Notes: generated by a model not told the origin, from the letters alone. A stretch of 64,000 nucleotides of DNA from Alphaproteobacteria bacterium (GCA_030425185.1 JAUIAU010000008.1:1-64000); one strand, 5' to 3'; counted from the stretch's first letter, positions 17,786-28,179 are shown. Numbers and translations are program-made.

Positions 17786-19137
17786 TGCATCATCTCCTGC
17801 GGTGCGGGTGCGGGGGCCCGGTAGATCCCGGTCACCGATTGCTTGCGGTCGAAGACACGCTCGGCGGCGGCCATGACCTGTTCGGCGGTCACCGACTGCA
17901 GGATGTCCTGCCAGGCGTCGATGTCCTCCAGCGTCAGCCCAGACGCCAACGCCACGCCATAGCTGCGCGCCAGCCCCTGCACGGAGTCCTGCGCGTAGAT
18001 GTCGGAGGCCCGGATCTGCATCCGGATACGGTCGAGCGCCGCTTCATCGACGCCTTCCGCCATGAACTCGGCGACGACACGGTCCATGTCCGCCTCGGCC
18101 TCGTCCAGCGTCCGGCCCGGCGCGGGCACCACGATCAGGCCGAAGCTGCCGTCATCGAGCGCCATGCCATCGTAGAACGCCTGCGTGAACAGGGCGGTCT
18201 TTTCCTCGAACTGCAGCTTGCGGCCCATGACCGACGTCTGGCTGTTGCCGCCCAAGAGCTCGGCGAGGATGGTCAGCGCCGCGGCCTCCTGCTGGTCACC
18301 GGGCTTGCGGGCCGGTGCCATGTAGGCGCGCATGACATAAGGCTGTGCAACGCGGGGATCCTCGTAGATGACCCGCCGCTCGGCCCGTTGCGGGGGCTCC
18401 AGCGGACGCACGCGCTCGGGCAGGTCGGCGGCCGCCGGGATCGGACCATAGTACTCGGTCGCCAGCGCCAGGGCCTCGTCCGGGGTCACGTCACCCGCAA
18501 CGATCACCGTCGCGTTGTTCGGGTGGTAATAGGTGTTGTAGAACCGCTCGACGTCGGCGCGATCCAGCGTCTCCATCTCGTGGCGCCACCCGATGATCGG
18601 ACGGCCGTAGGGGTGGTTGAGATACATCGCGGCACGACGCTGCTCGGCAAAGAGCGCCCCCGGATCGCTGTCGATCCGTTGGCTGCGCTCCTCGAGAATC
18701 ACCTGCAATTCGGTGGCAAGCTCCTCGTCGGTCAGTAGGAGGTCCCGCATCCGGTCGGCCTCCATCTTCATCATCAGGCCGAGACGGTCCGCCGCGACCC
18801 GCTGGAAGTAGGCGGTGTAGTCCCAGCTGGTGAACGCGTTGTCCGAGCCGCCATTGGCCCGCACCACCTCGGAAAACTCGCCGGACGCCATGTCGTCCGT
18901 CGCCTTGAACAACAGGTGTTCGAGGTAATGCGCGACGCCGGACTCGCCGGGGGCCTCGTCGGCGGCACCGATGTGATACCAGATCATGTGAGTGACGGCG
19001 GGCGCGCGGTGATCCTCGATGACCACCAGTTCCAGCCCGTTGTCGAGCACGAAGCGCGAGACGTTCTCCGCCGCCTGCGCAATTCCGGCCGTGAAGGCCA
19101 GACAGGCCGCCAGCAGAGGCGACACGAAGCGATGCAT
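17782..19137 (-). CDS. M16 family zinc peptidase, catalytic subunit
   Basis: 451-aa exported insulinase/pitrilysin-family protease. The signal peptide runs to about residue 22 (LLAACLAFTAGIAQAA). The zinc motif HYLEH is at 70-74 and the distal glutamate at about 150 (VILEERSQR), the spacing expected for M16. Start at ATG 19137 has AAGGGGAG close before it; that Shine-Dalgarno lies in one arm of a 10-bp inverted repeat, so translation may be structure-controlled. The next gene encodes a non-catalytic partner. The neighbourhood (DUF3035 lipoprotein, LspA) suggests envelope proteostasis. Confidence 0.93.
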   Translation of the reverse strand: MHRFVSPLLAACLAFTAGIAQAAENVSRFVLDNGLELVVIEDHRAPAVTHMIWYHIGAADEAPGESGVAHYLEHLLFKATDDMASGEFSEVVRANGGSDNAFTSWDYTAYFQRVAADRLGLMMKMEADRMRDLLLTDEELATELQVILEERSQRIDSDPGALFAEQRRAAMYLNHPYGRPIIGWRHEMETLDRADVERFYNTYYHPNNATVIVAGDVTPDEALALATEYYGPIPAAADLPERVRPLEPPQRAERRVIYEDPRVAQPYVMRAYMAPARKPGDQQEAAALTILAELLGGNSQTSVMGRKLQFEEKTALFTQAFYDGMALDDGSFGLIVVPAPGRTLDEAEADMDRVVAEFMAEGVDEAALDRIRMQIRASDIYAQDSVQGLARSYGVALASGLTLEDIDAWQDILQSVTAEQVMAAAERVFDRKQSVTGIYRAPAPAPQEMMQ

Positions 19138-19145
19138 AGGAACAC

Positions 19146-19199
19146 TCCCCTTGAACCTTTGGTCCACAGGTACGGTTCCCGGCCCGGCCTTCAAGGGGA
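19146..19199 (-). promoter_or_regulatory. 10-bp inverted repeat that covers the M16 ribosome-binding site
   Basis: TCCCCTTGAA (19146-19155) and TTCAAGGGGA (19190-19199) are perfect complements separated by 34 nt. In the minus-strand transcript the 3' arm contains the AAGGGGA Shine-Dalgarno of the gene starting at 19137, and the 5' arm could pair with it. This is a candidate translational switch or RNA-structure control; it could also be a DNA operator. Confidence 0.45.
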
Positions 19200-19228
19200 T
19201 TTGACGCGCCTGTGACAGCGCGGACGGC

Positions 19229-19768
19229 TTACTGGTCCTTCGGAACGATCAGCGGATCGGGCGGGGCCGACACCGTCCGGACCCCGGCGCGGCGATACCG
19301 CTCGAGTTCCAGGTGCTGATCGAGCGACTGCGCGCGATAAGCCTTGAAGTAGACGTTCACGTTGAACAGCCGCTCAAGGATGCGTCCGTTGTTGTCGCGG
19401 CGGAACTCAAGATCCTCGGCCGCGAGGGTCTGGCGGATCGACGGATCGACGCCGTAGCGCGCGGCATAGCTGACCAGCCCGCCCTCGGTTGCAGGGCCGT
19501 TGTAGCGGCGCGTGTTGCCGCCAAGGGCAGCAATGGCGTCGGCTTCGGGCGTGGGGTCGGTCAGGTTGCTGCCGCCCGGTGTCGGGGCAGGCAGGGCAGC
19601 CAGATCGCGCGGCAGTTCCAGCGGCTTGGACGGCAGGATGCCGAACTCGTCGGGCGAGCCGTTGTTCGCGCCAACGTTCATCAGGATCGGGTCGGCATGC
19701 CGGTCGCAGGCCGCGACCAGCACCGCCAGCGCGGCAAACCCGACAATATGTGCGAGCTTCTGCCCCAT
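19229..19768 (-). CDS. DUF3035 domain lipoprotein (BamF-type)
   Basis: 179-aa predicted outer-membrane lipoprotein. The N-terminus MGQKLAHIVGFAALAVLVAAC ends in a lipobox (LVAAC), so it would be processed by LspA, encoded by the previous gene, and lipidated at Cys21. The mature part has the DUF3035 features PDEFGILPSKPLELP and LAALPAPTPGG. DUF3035 proteins have been described as the alphaproteobacterial BamF subunit of the beta-barrel assembly complex in place of BamC; that role here is by family membership. It lies between lspA and the M16 pair on one strand. Confidence 0.85.
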   Translation of the reverse strand: MGQKLAHIVGFAALAVLVAACDRHADPILMNVGANNGSPDEFGILPSKPLELPRDLAALPAPTPGGSNLTDPTPEADAIAALGGNTRRYNGPATEGGLVSYAARYGVDPSIRQTLAAEDLEFRRDNNGRILERLFNVNVYFKAYRAQSLDQHLELERYRRAGVRTVSAPPDPLIVPKDQ

Positions 19769-19821
19769 CGAAGCCTCCGTTTGTTCTTGTCCACAGCGTT
19801 TAGCGCATCTTCGCCGCCCCG

Positions 19822-20289
19822 TCACGGGGTCTTTGATCTGCCCGATCCAAGGAGAAGCACCGCTGCACCAGCGAAGACGAAGATGTCGGCGACGTTGAAC
19901 GAATAGGGGTTCCGGATGCCGCAGCACGACATGTTCAGGAAATCTGCCACCGCCCCGTAGATCACCCGGTCGAGGACATTGCCCAGCGCCCCGCCGATCA
20001 GCAGACCCCCGCCGATCAGGACCAGCGTCCCGCCTTCCCGGATCGCCCAGCGCGCCACGAAGGCACAGATCGCGAGCGCCAGCACGATCAGGCCCCAGCG
20101 CACGATCTCGGCGTCGTGGCCGAGAAGACCGAAGTTCACCCCCCGGTTCCAGCCCATGCGAAAGACGAGAAAGGGCGGGAAAACGTCGAGGTCGAGCCGC
20201 GTCTTGAGGTCGAGCGCATGGACAACCGCCCATTTCGACGCCTGATCGACGGCAAAGGCGAGGGCCGCGACGAGAACCAGAAGCCGCAT
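19822..20289 (-). CDS. lspA: Lipoprotein signal peptidase LspA (signal peptidase II)
   Basis: 155-aa inner-membrane aspartyl protease that cleaves lipid-modified prolipoproteins. Four membrane segments are visible. The catalytic aspartates are in GAVADF (D116) and FNVADIF (D135), with the conserved GNVLDR (104-108) just before. The length is typical. It stands 11 nt after purH and 53 nt before the DUF3035 lipoprotein gene, one of its likely substrates. Confidence 0.95.
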   Translation of the reverse strand: MRLLVLVAALAFAVDQASKWAVVHALDLKTRLDLDVFPPFLVFRMGWNRGVNFGLLGHDAEIVRWGLIVLALAICAFVARWAIREGGTLVLIGGGLLIGGALGNVLDRVIYGAVADFLNMSCCGIRNPYSFNVADIFVFAGAAVLLLGSGRSKTP

Positions 20290-20300
20290 CTTGCGCCCTT

Positions 20301-21890
20301 TCAGTGCCGGAAATGCCGGATGCCGGTGAAGACCATGGCGAGCCCGGCCGCATCCGCCGCCGCGATCACCTCGTCATCGCGCATCGAGCCGCCGGGCTGG
20401 ATCACCGCCGTCGCACCGGCGCCGGCCGCTTCCATCAGGCCATCCGCGAAGGGGAAGAACGCGTCCGACGCGACAACGCAGCCCTTGGTCAGCGGTTCGG
20501 GCAGGCCCAGTGCCTCGGCCATCCGCTCGGCCTTCTTCGCCGCAATCAGGGCGCTGTCGACGCGGCTCATCTGACCCGCCCCGACGCCCACGGTCGCGCC
20601 ATCCTTCGCGTAAACGATGGCGTTCGACTTCACGTGCTTGGCCACCCGCCACGCGAACAGCAGGTCGGCCAGTTCGGTCTCGCTGGGCGCGCGCTTCGTG
20701 ACGATCCTGAGATCGCTGGCCGCCACCCGCCCGGTATCCTTGTCCTGCACCAGCAAGCCGCCTGCGACCTGCTTCCACGCGAGGCTCGGCGCGGTCGGAT
20801 CCGGCAGCGCGCCGGTGGTCAGCAGGCGCAGGTTCTTCTTCTTCGCGAAAACCGCAATCGCATCCTCGTCGGCCTCGGGCGCGATCACCACCTCGGTGAA
20901 GATCTCGCAGATGGCTTCGGCCGTCACCGCGTCGAGACGTCCGTTCAGCGCGACGATGCCACCGAAGGCAGACGTCCGGTCACAGTCATAGGCCCGGACA
21001 TAGGCCTCCTGCATCGTCGCTCCGCGCGCCACGCCGCACGGGTTGGCGTGCTTGATGATCGCAACTGCGGGCCCCTCCGAGGGGTCGAACTCCGATACCA
21101 GTTCGAAGGCGGCATCGGTGTCGTTGATGTTGTTGTAGCTCAGCTCCTTGCCCTGCAGCTGGGTCGCGGTCGCAACCCCGGGACGCCCGCTGCCATCGGT
21201 GTAGAAGGCGGCGGCCTGGTGCGGGTTCTCGCCGTAGCGCAGTGTCTGCGCGATCTGTCCGGCGATGGCGCGGCGGCGCGGCGCCGTCTCGCCGATGGCG
21301 CCCGCCATCCAGCCCGAGACCGCGGCATCGTAGGCCGCCGTGCGCGCGTAGGCCGTCTGCGCGAGGCGCTGGCGGAAGCCCAGCGTCGTGGCCCCGTTCT
21401 GCGCATCCAGCTCGGCCAGCACCGCCGCGTAGTCCTGCGGATCGACCACCACCCCGACGAAGGCATGGTTCTTCGCCCCGGCGCGGATCATGGCCGGACC
21501 GCCGATGTCGATGTTCTCGATCACCTCGTCATACGCCGCACCGCGCGCGACCGTCGCCTCGAACGGGTAGAGGTTCACCACCAGCAGATCGATCGGTCCG
21601 ATGCCATGTGCCTCCATGGCCGCGACGTGCTCGGGATTGTCGCGCAGGGCGAGAAGCCCGCCGTGCACCGCCGGGTGCAGCGTCTTGACCCGCCCGTCCA
21701 TCATCTCGGGAAAGCCCGTGATCTGGGCCACGTCGGTCACGTCGAGCCCGGCGTCGCGCAGCAGTCCCGCCGTGCCCCCGGTCGACAGCAGCGCCACGCC
21801 GCGTGCTGCCAGACCCTTTGCGAAGTCCAGAAGTCCGGTCTTGTCCGAAACGGAGATCAGCGCCCGCCGGGGCACCACGCGGTCAGTCAT
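20301..21890 (-). CDS. purH: Bifunctional AICAR formyltransferase/IMP cyclohydrolase PurH
   Basis: 529-aa cytoplasmic enzyme of the last two steps of purine synthesis: AICAR plus 10-formyl-THF to FAICAR, then cyclisation to IMP. The N-terminal IMP cyclohydrolase (MGS-like) domain shows [16 protein letters not shown] and [16 protein letters not shown]; the C-terminal formyltransferase domain shows [18 protein letters not shown] and [15 protein letters not shown] 21890 gives the standard N-terminus. The downstream gene is lspA; the upstream gene is the heparinase II/III-like protein, an order common in Rhodobacteraceae. Confidence 0.97.
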   Translation of the reverse strand: MTDRVVPRRALISVSDKTGLLDFAKGLAARGVALLSTGGTAGLLRDAGLDVTDVAQITGFPEMMDGRVKTLHPAVHGGLLALRDNPEHVAAMEAHGIGPIDLLVVNLYPFEATVARGAAYDEVIENIDIGGPAMIRAGAKNHAFVGVVVDPQDYAAVLAELDAQNGATTLGFRQRLAQTAYARTAAYDAAVSGWMAGAIGETAPRRRAIAGQIAQTLRYGENPHQAAAFYTDGSGRPGVATATQLQGKELSYNNINDTDAAFELVSEFDPSEGPAVAIIKHANPCGVARGATMQEAYVRAYDCDRTSAFGGIVALNGRLDAVTAEAICEIFTEVVIAPEADEDAIAVFAKKKNLRLLTTGALPDPTAPSLAWKQVAGGLLVQDKDTGRVAASDLRIVTKRAPSETELADLLFAWRVAKHVKSNAIVYAKDGATVGVGAGQMSRVDSALIAAKKAERMAEALGLPEPLTKGCVVASDAFFPFADGLMEAAGAGATAVIQPGGSMRDDEVIAAADAAGLAMVFTGIRHFRH

Positions 21891-21927
21891 TCCAACGATT
21901 CCTTCCTGTCCTCCGCCGGGCCGCCGC

Positions 21928-23700
21928 TCAGTCGGCCGCCAGCAGGTCATCCACCGCCAGATCGCGCACAGGACCGGGAACGTCCGTCGCCTTGGCCAGC
22001 GTCCAGCTCACTTCGGTCGCATACTCCAGCGCCACGCCGGAGAGAACGATCTGTTTTGTCGCGCGCGGCTTGAGGCGCCCCTTTTCGAGATAGACGCTCG
22101 GTTCGAGCGACAGGTCGGCGCCGCCCGCCCGGAAGACCCAGACCTCGCCCGACCGGGGCACCAGCGACACCGCCGTTCCGCCCATGTCGACATGCGCATC
22201 CACCTCCGGGTGCAGATGGAACCGAACTGCGAAGCGAATGCCCGACAGGCCGCACTCGTCCATGGCCAGGTCGAAGATCTTCTGTGCCTCGGGCGACTGC
22301 GCCGCCAGCGTGTCCATCCCGATCAGCCCGCGTCCGTCGAGACCGAGTTCCATGTAGCGCAGATGGGTCAGCCCGTGGGTCCGCGCCCAGCCGTCATGGC
22401 TGGCCAGCAGCGTGATCGCGGTGTCCTCGGTCTGCAGGCGCGAGGTCACGAGATCCGGAACCTCGACCAGCACCTCCTGCATCACCGGCCCCAGGCGGCG
22501 CGGCCCCAGGCGCGAGGACGAGTACCCCTCGATCGAAAGGGTCGAGTGCGAGTCGGTCGCACGGCTGGCGCGCCGCCAGTCCTCGCCGAACCGGGCCCCG
22601 GCGCCACAATTGACGATCAGCGGGCGACGGCCCGAGGTCAGCTCGAACGCAAGGGTGCTCGCATGGGCGTCGGGCGTCGCGGTCCCGCGGGGCGGGGCCG
22701 TGACATCCACGAGGATCGATGTCCGCCCGCCCGCCATCCGGGCGAACCCCATTGGCAGCGCATCCTTGGCCTCGGGCCGCACCCCGGCCGCGGCGAGCGC
22801 CGCGTCGAGCCGTCCCTCCATTCCGCGCCCGCCGCCATGGAACCGCGCCAGCCCGCCATCCGAATGGCGCAGCGCCCGCAGGGTCGGCACGATCCGCTCG
22901 ATCGCCGCGATGTGCTGCTTCATCGGGGTCTGGCCGTTCTCCTTCAGGGCGCTCGCCGCCCAGGTCAGCAGCGTCAGCACCTCCAGAAGCTCCTCGGGAT
23001 TGCGCGAGGCGATGCCGCCCTTCGGATCGATCTGGGCCTGGCATTCGGCCTCGAGCGACAGCATGGCGGGCTTGACGTGCCGCTGCATGCCCTGCAGCGC
23101 CAGCCCGGCATAGATCATGCCCGTCAGCGCCTCGAAGCGCGGCAGGCCGGGCGCGCTCGACCGCCAGCGCCGGGCGAGGAACGTGGTCTGATGGGCCAGC
23201 GACCGGAAGAACGGTCCGGACATCTTCGAGCCGTCGCCGGACAGCAGGAAAAGCGCGTGGTTGATCCAGCGGATCAGCCGGCGCCCGGTGATGTCGGGCA
23301 CCCAGCCCGGCCCGGCCCCGCGCCCGTAGCGTCCGATCCAGTCGGCAATCGCCGTCTGCGCCGCGGCCCGCGCGGCGTGGTCGCCCACGGCCGCAAGGTC
23401 GTCGAGCCAGGCGCAGCCATGCAGTTCCAGCGCGAAGGCGGCATCGGGGACCGGCAGCGACCAGAGGTCGAACCGACCCGGCTCGGCCTCGATCAGGTGA
23501 CCGGCGAACAGGAAGTTGCCCTCGAGCATCTGGCGACCGCGGGCATAGCGCCCCATGGTGCGCGGCTCCGGCGCGGAATGGAATCCCGTCGCGGGCCGGC
23601 CGAGCGCCCCCAGCCGGGCCCAGAACCGATCCTTCACGCGATGGGATAACCCCCGCGTGGCCGATCTCTTCCAGATATCCGCCCTGCTCTGATCCGCCAT
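21928..23700 (-). CDS. Heparinase II/III-like family protein
   Basis: 590-aa protein with an N-terminal alpha-helical toroid-like part and a C-terminal heparinase II/III-like domain. Recognisable stretches are [35 protein letters not shown]-like and, in the C-terminal beta region, [18 protein letters not shown] and [16 protein letters not shown]. True heparinases cleave uronic-acid polysaccharides; the alphaproteobacterial members near purH have unknown substrates. No signal peptide is evident after ATG 23700, chosen as the first start close to conserved sequence. A role in envelope polysaccharide turnover is inferred. It sits between rsmB and purH on the same strand. Confidence 0.82.
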   Translation of the reverse strand: MADQSRADIWKRSATRGLSHRVKDRFWARLGALGRPATGFHSAPEPRTMGRYARGRQMLEGNFLFAGHLIEAEPGRFDLWSLPVPDAAFALELHGCAWLDDLAAVGDHAARAAAQTAIADWIGRYGRGAGPGWVPDITGRRLIRWINHALFLLSGDGSKMSGPFFRSLAHQTTFLARRWRSSAPGLPRFEALTGMIYAGLALQGMQRHVKPAMLSLEAECQAQIDPKGGIASRNPEELLEVLTLLTWAASALKENGQTPMKQHIAAIERIVPTLRALRHSDGGLARFHGGGRGMEGRLDAALAAAGVRPEAKDALPMGFARMAGGRTSILVDVTAPPRGTATPDAHASTLAFELTSGRRPLIVNCGAGARFGEDWRRASRATDSHSTLSIEGYSSSRLGPRRLGPVMQEVLVEVPDLVTSRLQTEDTAITLLASHDGWARTHGLTHLRYMELGLDGRGLIGMDTLAAQSPEAQKIFDLAMDECGLSGIRFAVRFHLHPEVDAHVDMGGTAVSLVPRSGEVWVFRAGGADLSLEPSVYLEKGRLKPRATKQIVLSGVALEYATEVSWTLAKATDVPGPVRDLAVDDLLAAD

Positions 23701-23770
23701 GTGTCTGTGTGGCTGCCTCTGCACCGCGAGTGTAGGCAGTGCGATGGCCCGAGTCACCCGCTCTGAATGA

Positions 23771-25048
23771 TTAGACGGGCTTGCGAAGCATGACCATGTA
23801 GAAGCCGTCGAGGCCGCCACGCTCCGCCCAGTGATCGGGACGGGTTCTCAGCCCGCCACCGGGGGCGTGCCACGCCGGATCGGCCCAGTCCGGCGGCGGC
23901 AGGACCTCGATCTCGGGTCGCCGGGCGCGCAGAGCCGCGAGCTGTCCCTCGCCCTCCTCCGGCAGCAGCGAACAGGTGCAGTAGACCACCCGGCCGCCCG
24001 GGCGCACGATGTCGAGGGCATGGTCGAGCAGACGTGCCTGCAACGCCGTCAGCGCGTCGAGCTTGTCGAAGCGGCGGGCGAACGGCAGGTCGGGATGCCG
24101 CCGGATGGTGCCGGTGGCGGAACAGGGCGCGTCGACCAGCACGGCGTCGGGCGCCAGATCCGGCTGCCACCGCGTCGCGTCGGCGATGGCCACCTCCGCC
24201 TCGAGCCCGCAGCGGGAAAGGTTCTGCCGCAGACGCCCGAGCCGGGCGTCGGACAGGTCCACCGCGGTCACGTGACACCCCCGGGCCGCCAGTTGCAGGG
24301 TCTTTCCGCCGGGGGCGGCACAGAGGTCAGCAACCCGCGCGGCCGGCGCAGGGTCGAGCATCCGGACCGGCAGCGCCGCGGCCGCGTCCTGCACCCACCA
24401 TGCCCCCTCGTCGTAGCCGGGCAGTGCGCTCACCTGACCGGCCCCCCGCAGACGGACGGACCCGGTCGGCAGGACCTCGCCCCCGAGACGCGCGGCAAGG
24501 GCATCGGCATCTCCGTCGCGCGGCGTCAGGTCGAGCGGCGCGCCCGCGTGGTGCGCCAATTCCATCGCGGGGACGACCTCCGGCCCCCAAACCGCAGACA
24601 GGCGCTTGCGCAGGGGACCCGGCAGGCGCGGCACCGGCAATTCGGCCCAGGCGGCGGGCCCCTCTCCGGCGATCTTGCGCAGGACCGCGTTGACCATGCC
24701 GGCGGCACCGACCTGTTTCGGCTTCGCGCGCGTCAGGCTGACGGCACTGTCCACGACGCCATGCGCGGCTTCGCCAAGGGCGCACATCTCGATGGTGGCG
24801 AGGCGCAGGATGTCCCGCACCGACTCGCTCGGACGCCGCTCGATCAGCGGGTCGATCAGCCGGTCGGCCCGCGCCCGGTCCCGGAACAGCGCAAGGGCGA
24901 GGCGCTGCGCGCGCGCCCGGTCCGACGGCGCGAGATCACGGAGCGGACCATCTGCGGCGGCCACCTGCTCGGCCAGCGCGCGCCCTTCGCGCACACCGGT
25001 CGCAAGGGCGAGGGCAGCGCGACGCGCATCCAGTCCGGCTTTGCTCAT
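23771..25048 (-). CDS. rsmB: RsmB-type rRNA cytosine-C5 methyltransferase (NOL1/NOP2/Sun family)
   Basis: 425-aa SAM-dependent RNA methyltransferase. The N-terminal NusB-like RNA-binding domain covers about the first 140 residues; the methyltransferase core has the SAM motif VADLCAAPGGKTLQLA, VDAPCSATGTIRRHPD with the cysteine that releases product, and VYCTCSLLPEEGEGQL with the nucleophilic cysteine. This fits 16S rRNA m5C967 methylation, although close paralogues modify other sites. ATG 25048 (MSKAGLDARRAAL) is the start. It heads the minus cluster that runs to the M16 pair and is divergent from the DUF1674 gene. Confidence 0.9.
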   Translation of the reverse strand: MSKAGLDARRAALALATGVREGRALAEQVAAADGPLRDLAPSDRARAQRLALALFRDRARADRLIDPLIERRPSESVRDILRLATIEMCALGEAAHGVVDSAVSLTRAKPKQVGAAGMVNAVLRKIAGEGPAAWAELPVPRLPGPLRKRLSAVWGPEVVPAMELAHHAGAPLDLTPRDGDADALAARLGGEVLPTGSVRLRGAGQVSALPGYDEGAWWVQDAAAALPVRMLDPAPAARVADLCAAPGGKTLQLAARGCHVTAVDLSDARLGRLRQNLSRCGLEAEVAIADATRWQPDLAPDAVLVDAPCSATGTIRRHPDLPFARRFDKLDALTALQARLLDHALDIVRPGGRVVYCTCSLLPEEGEGQLAALRARRPEIEVLPPPDWADPAWHAPGGGLRTRPDHWAERGGLDGFYMVMLRKPV

Positions 25049-25133
25049 GGGCCTGTCTCCGGGCACGCCGGGGTTGGCGTGCGAGGCGTCAGCGGTATAT
25101 CACCCCCCAGCACGGATCAACCCGGAGCCCGTC

Positions 25134-25343
25134 ATGACCGAGACCCCCGCCCCCCTGAGCCCCGAGGAACAGGCCCGCCGCGCCGCCCTGCCCGAGCCCG
25201 CGCGCCGGGCCCTCGAGGAGGCCGACGCGCGCCGGGCGAAGGCAAAGCCGGTCGTCCTGCCGACAGAACTCGGCGGTCGCAACGGCCCGGAAGCCGTCCG
25301 CTACGGGGACTGGGAGAAAAAGGGAATCGCGATCGACTTCTGA
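25134..25343 (+). CDS. DUF1674 protein (succinate dehydrogenase assembly factor 4-like)
   Basis: 69-aa protein ending in the signature GGRNGPEAVRYGDWEKKGIAIDF (last 23 residues), which defines DUF1674, the bacterial relatives of mitochondrial SDHAF4. SDHAF4 protects the flavinylated SdhA subunit during complex II assembly; the same role here is by family only. The N-terminal half is charged and low-complexity (RRALEEADARRAKAK). Single small gene between divergent rsmB and a convergent exported protein (6-nt gap). GGAG precedes the ATG at 8-9 nt. Confidence 0.85.
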   Translation: MTETPAPLSPEEQARRAALPEPARRALEEADARRAKAKPVVLPTELGGRNGPEAVRYGDWEKKGIAIDF

Positions 25344-25349
25344 CGCGCC

Positions 25350-25736
25350 TTAGCGCAGCGCGAAGTCGGCCCGGTCGCCCTGTCCCTGATCAGCGATGAA
25401 GCGGATCCGGTCGCCGTTGACCTGAACGACCTGGCAGTTGGCCGGGATCGGGTCATCGCCCCACGCCATCTCGCGGCAGAAATAGCCGTTCTGCCACTGC
25501 CACTGGCCGGTCACCGGGGCCGTCAGCGCCGTTCCGGTGATCCGTCCCTCGGGCGAGACCTCCAGCTTGACGGCATTCCGCATCAGGAACGGCCGGACGA
25601 GGGTCAGGGTCTTGCCCGCGACCAGCTGCACGAAGGCGCGGCCGTCGGTGACGGTCTCGAAGCTCTCGGCGCGCGCCTCGGCGGCGGCGAGAGAGAGGGT
25701 GGCAATCAGTCCGGCGGCGGCGAGGGTCTCACGCAT
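25350..25736 (-). CDS. Small exported protein, often mislabelled dihydrodipicolinate reductase
   Basis: 128-aa predicted periplasmic protein. Signal peptide [23 protein letters not shown], then a compact domain with [35 protein letters not shown] and a pair of cysteines ([15 protein letters not shown]) that could form a disulfide. It has none of the NADPH or substrate motifs of DapB; databases sometimes name such proteins after the adjacent dapB, which I regard as carry-over. An upstream TTG at 25760 in frame is an alternative start. Function unknown. Confidence 0.7.
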   Translation of the reverse strand: MRETLAAAGLIATLSLAAAEARAESFETVTDGRAFVQLVAGKTLTLVRPFLMRNAVKLEVSPEGRITGTALTAPVTGQWQWQNGYFCREMAWGDDPIPANCQVVQVNGDRIRFIADQGQGDRADFALR

Positions 25737-25850
25737 GGTCAGGCTCGTCAGGTTGCTCAAGCTTTGCGGGATATACTGCTATTGGCCCGGATCGGATCAA
25801 GAACCGCGGAGAAAGGCGGCCTGACCCGCGCGGCAATCCGCCGAGCCGGA

Positions 25851-26666
25851 TCAGTCGGACAGGCCGAGCACGTCCATCATGTCATACTGACCGGGCTTCC
25901 GGTCCTGCCCCCAGAGGGCTGCCCGCAAGGCGCCCCGGGCGAAGATGGCGCGGTCGGTCGCGACATGGCGCAGCACGATCCGCTCGCCCTCCCCGGCGAA
26001 GAGCACGTCGTGCTCGCCCACGATATCGCCGCCCCGGATCGCCGAGAACCCGATCGCCCCCGGCTGCCGCGCCCCGGTGATCCCGTCGCGGCCCCGGTCG
26101 GCCACGTCGCCCAGCACCACGCCGCGCCCCGCGGCAGCGGCCTCGCCCAGCATCAGGGCCGTGCCCGAGGGCGCATCCACCTTCATGCGGTGGTGCGCCT
26201 CGATCACCTCGATGTCGAACTCCTCGCCCAGCGCCGCGGCGACCCGGCGGGTCAAGCCCACGAGCAGGTTCACCCCGAGGCTCATGTTGCCCGCGCGAAC
26301 GATCACGGCATGGCGCGCGGCATGGGTCAGAACCTCGAGGTCCGCCTCCGACAGGCCCGTGGTGCCGATGACATGCACGGCACGGGCCTGCGCGGTCAGC
26401 TCGGCATGGGCGACGGTCGCGGCGGGGGCGGTGAAGTCGATCACCGCCTGTGCCTGCGCGAAGGCCTCCAGCGGGTCGTCGGTCACCGTCACGCCGGCTT
26501 CGGGACCGCCCAGCGCAACGCCGATATCCTGCCCGACCCAGGAGTGCCCCGACCGCTCGGTGACGCCGACAAGGCGCGCCTTGTCGCTGGCACGGATCGT
26601 CTCGACCAGCATCCGGCCCATCCGACCCGAGGCCCCCGTCACCACGATTCCCGGCAAGTCAGCCAT
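25851..26666 (-). CDS. dapB: 4-hydroxy-tetrahydrodipicolinate reductase DapB
   Basis: 271-aa enzyme of the diaminopimelate/lysine pathway, reducing HTPA to tetrahydrodipicolinate with NAD(P)H. Nucleotide-binding [12 protein letters not shown] is at 9-20, the catalytic/substrate segment [17 protein letters not shown] is in the middle, and VIDFTAPAA and GNMSLGVNL are also present. Length and motifs are standard. It is divergent from rbfA (117-nt shared upstream region). Lysine synthesis here stands in the same window as a lysine degradation pair at 4644-6864. Confidence 0.95.
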   Translation of the reverse strand: MADLPGIVVTGASGRMGRMLVETIRASDKARLVGVTERSGHSWVGQDIGVALGGPEAGVTVTDDPLEAFAQAQAVIDFTAPAATVAHAELTAQARAVHVIGTTGLSEADLEVLTHAARHAVIVRAGNMSLGVNLLVGLTRRVAAALGEEFDIEVIEAHHRMKVDAPSGTALMLGEAAAAGRGVVLGDVADRGRDGITGARQPGAIGFSAIRGGDIVGEHDVLFAGEGERIVLRHVATDRAIFARGALRAALWGQDRKPGQYDMMDVLGLSD

Positions 26667-26783
26667 GTCCTGCGCCCCTCTGCTGCGTGCAGACCCTCTC
26701 CTAGCCGCCCGGGACGGGCTTGGCAAAGCCGTTGCACGTGGGGACCCGGGGGCTTACATCGGCCCGATCCACAGGAGGGCCCC

Positions 26784-27209
26784 ATGTCCCGCAGATCCCA
26801 CGAGCCCGCACGCGGACCGAGCCAGCGCCAGTTGCGTGTCGGAGAACTGATCCGGCGCACCCTGTCGGATGTGCTGATGCGCGGCGACGTCCACGATCCG
26901 GCACTCAACGCCATGTCGATCACCGTGGGCGAAGTACGGGTGTCGCCCGACCTGAAGATCGCCACCGCCTATGTCCTGCCGCTGGGCGGCAAGGGCGCGG
27001 AAGAGGCACTGAAGGCCCTGCGCGAGCACCGGCACGAGCTGCGGCGCATGGTGTCGAAGGAAATGACGCTGAAATACGCACCGGAGCTGCGCTTCGCCAT
27101 CGACGAAACCTTCGACCGGATGGACGAGACACGACGCCTGTTCGACCAGCCCGAGGTCCGCCGCGACCTGGAAAAGGACGACGACGACACCGACGCGTCC
27201 GACGATTGA
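26784..27209 (+). CDS. rbfA: Ribosome-binding factor A RbfA
   Basis: 141-aa KH-fold protein that binds immature 30S subunits and helps 16S rRNA 5'-end maturation. [20 protein letters not shown], then [19 protein letters not shown] and [13 protein letters not shown] are the family landmarks. The acidic C-terminal tail ([12 protein letters not shown]) is usual in alphaproteobacteria. CAGGAGGG precedes the ATG by about 6 nt. truB follows 64 nt downstream, the usual rbfA-truB order. Confidence 0.95.
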   Translation: MSRRSHEPARGPSQRQLRVGELIRRTLSDVLMRGDVHDPALNAMSITVGEVRVSPDLKIATAYVLPLGGKGAEEALKALREHRHELRRMVSKEMTLKYAPELRFAIDETFDRMDETRRLFDQPEVRRDLEKDDDDTDASDD

Positions 27210-27273
27210 CCCCGGTCCCGGACCCGGGCTAGACGAGCCGCCTTTCCGGGCAGGATGCAGACGAGGGCGACCG

Positions 27274-28179
27274 ATGGGACGCAGGAAGAAGGGACGCGCG
27301 ATTTCGGGGTGGCTGGTGGTGGACAAACCCGCCGGGCTGACCTCGACGACCGTTGTCAACAAGGTGCGCTGGGCCTTCGACGCGCAAAAGGCTGGCCATG
27401 CCGGCACCCTCGACCCTGCTGCGACCGGCATCCTTGCCGTGGCCCTCGGCGAGGCGACCAAGACAGTGCCCTACATCACGGACGCGCTGAAAGCCTATCG
27501 CTTCACGGTCCGGTTCGGACAGGCGACGAACACCGACGACGCCGAGGGGGAGGTGATCGCCACCTCGGACCTGCGTCCGACCGATGCGCAGATCCTGGCC
27601 GCGCTGCCGGAATTCGTCGGCGACATCGAACAGGTCCCGCCACAGTTCTCGGCGGTCAAGATCGACGGCCAGCGCGCCTACAAGCTGGCCCGCGACGGCG
27701 AGGACGTCGAGATCGCCGCGCGTCCGCTCTATGTCGAGAGCCTGACCCTTTCGGAGCGTCCCGACCCCGATCATGCCGTTCTGGAAATGGTCTGCGGCAA
27801 GGGCGGATACGTCCGTTCCGTGGCGCGCGACCTCGGCCAGCGGCTCGGATGCCATGCCCATGTGACCGTTCTGCGCCGCATCTGGTCGGGTCCGTTCGAG
27901 CTGGAGGATGCGGTCAGCCTGGAGACGGTCGAGGCCGAGGCCCGGACGCCCGCCCTCGACGCGCGCCTGCTTCCGCTGGAAACCGGGCTGGCGGACCTGC
28001 CGGAACTGCGGGCTACGGCAGAGGGCGCGGCGCGCCTGCGGAACGGCAATCCCGGCCTCGTCCTGACCTCGGAGGCCGAGTACGGCGACGAAGCCTGGGC
28101 CAGCCATGACGGACGTCCGGTCGCGGTCGGCATCTACCGGGCCGGGGAACTGCATCCGACACGCGTCTTCAACGACTGA
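27274..28179 (+). CDS. truB: tRNA pseudouridine(55) synthase TruB
   Basis: 301-aa pseudouridine synthase for U55 in the T-loop of tRNA. The catalytic aspartate is D47 in [22 protein letters not shown] (42-63); the [19 protein letters not shown] segment and the C-terminal PUA-like part ([10 protein letters not shown]) complete the family pattern. GAGGGCGACC precedes the ATG. It follows rbfA and precedes an MFS gene by 42 nt. Confidence 0.95.
   Translation: MGRRKKGRAISGWLVVDKPAGLTSTTVVNKVRWAFDAQKAGHAGTLDPAATGILAVALGEATKTVPYITDALKAYRFTVRFGQATNTDDAEGEVIATSDLRPTDAQILAALPEFVGDIEQVPPQFSAVKIDGQRAYKLARDGEDVEIAARPLYVESLTLSERPDPDHAVLEMVCGKGGYVRSVARDLGQRLGCHAHVTVLRRIWSGPFELEDAVSLETVEAEARTPALDARLLPLETGLADLPELRATAEGAARLRNGNPGLVLTSEAEYGDEAWASHDGRPVAVGIYRAGELHPTRVFND

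Noticed and set aside
25350-25736. Calling the small gene next to dapB a dihydrodipicolinate reductase
   Set aside because: It has a signal peptide and none of the DapB motifs; the true dapB is the adjacent gene at 25851-26666.
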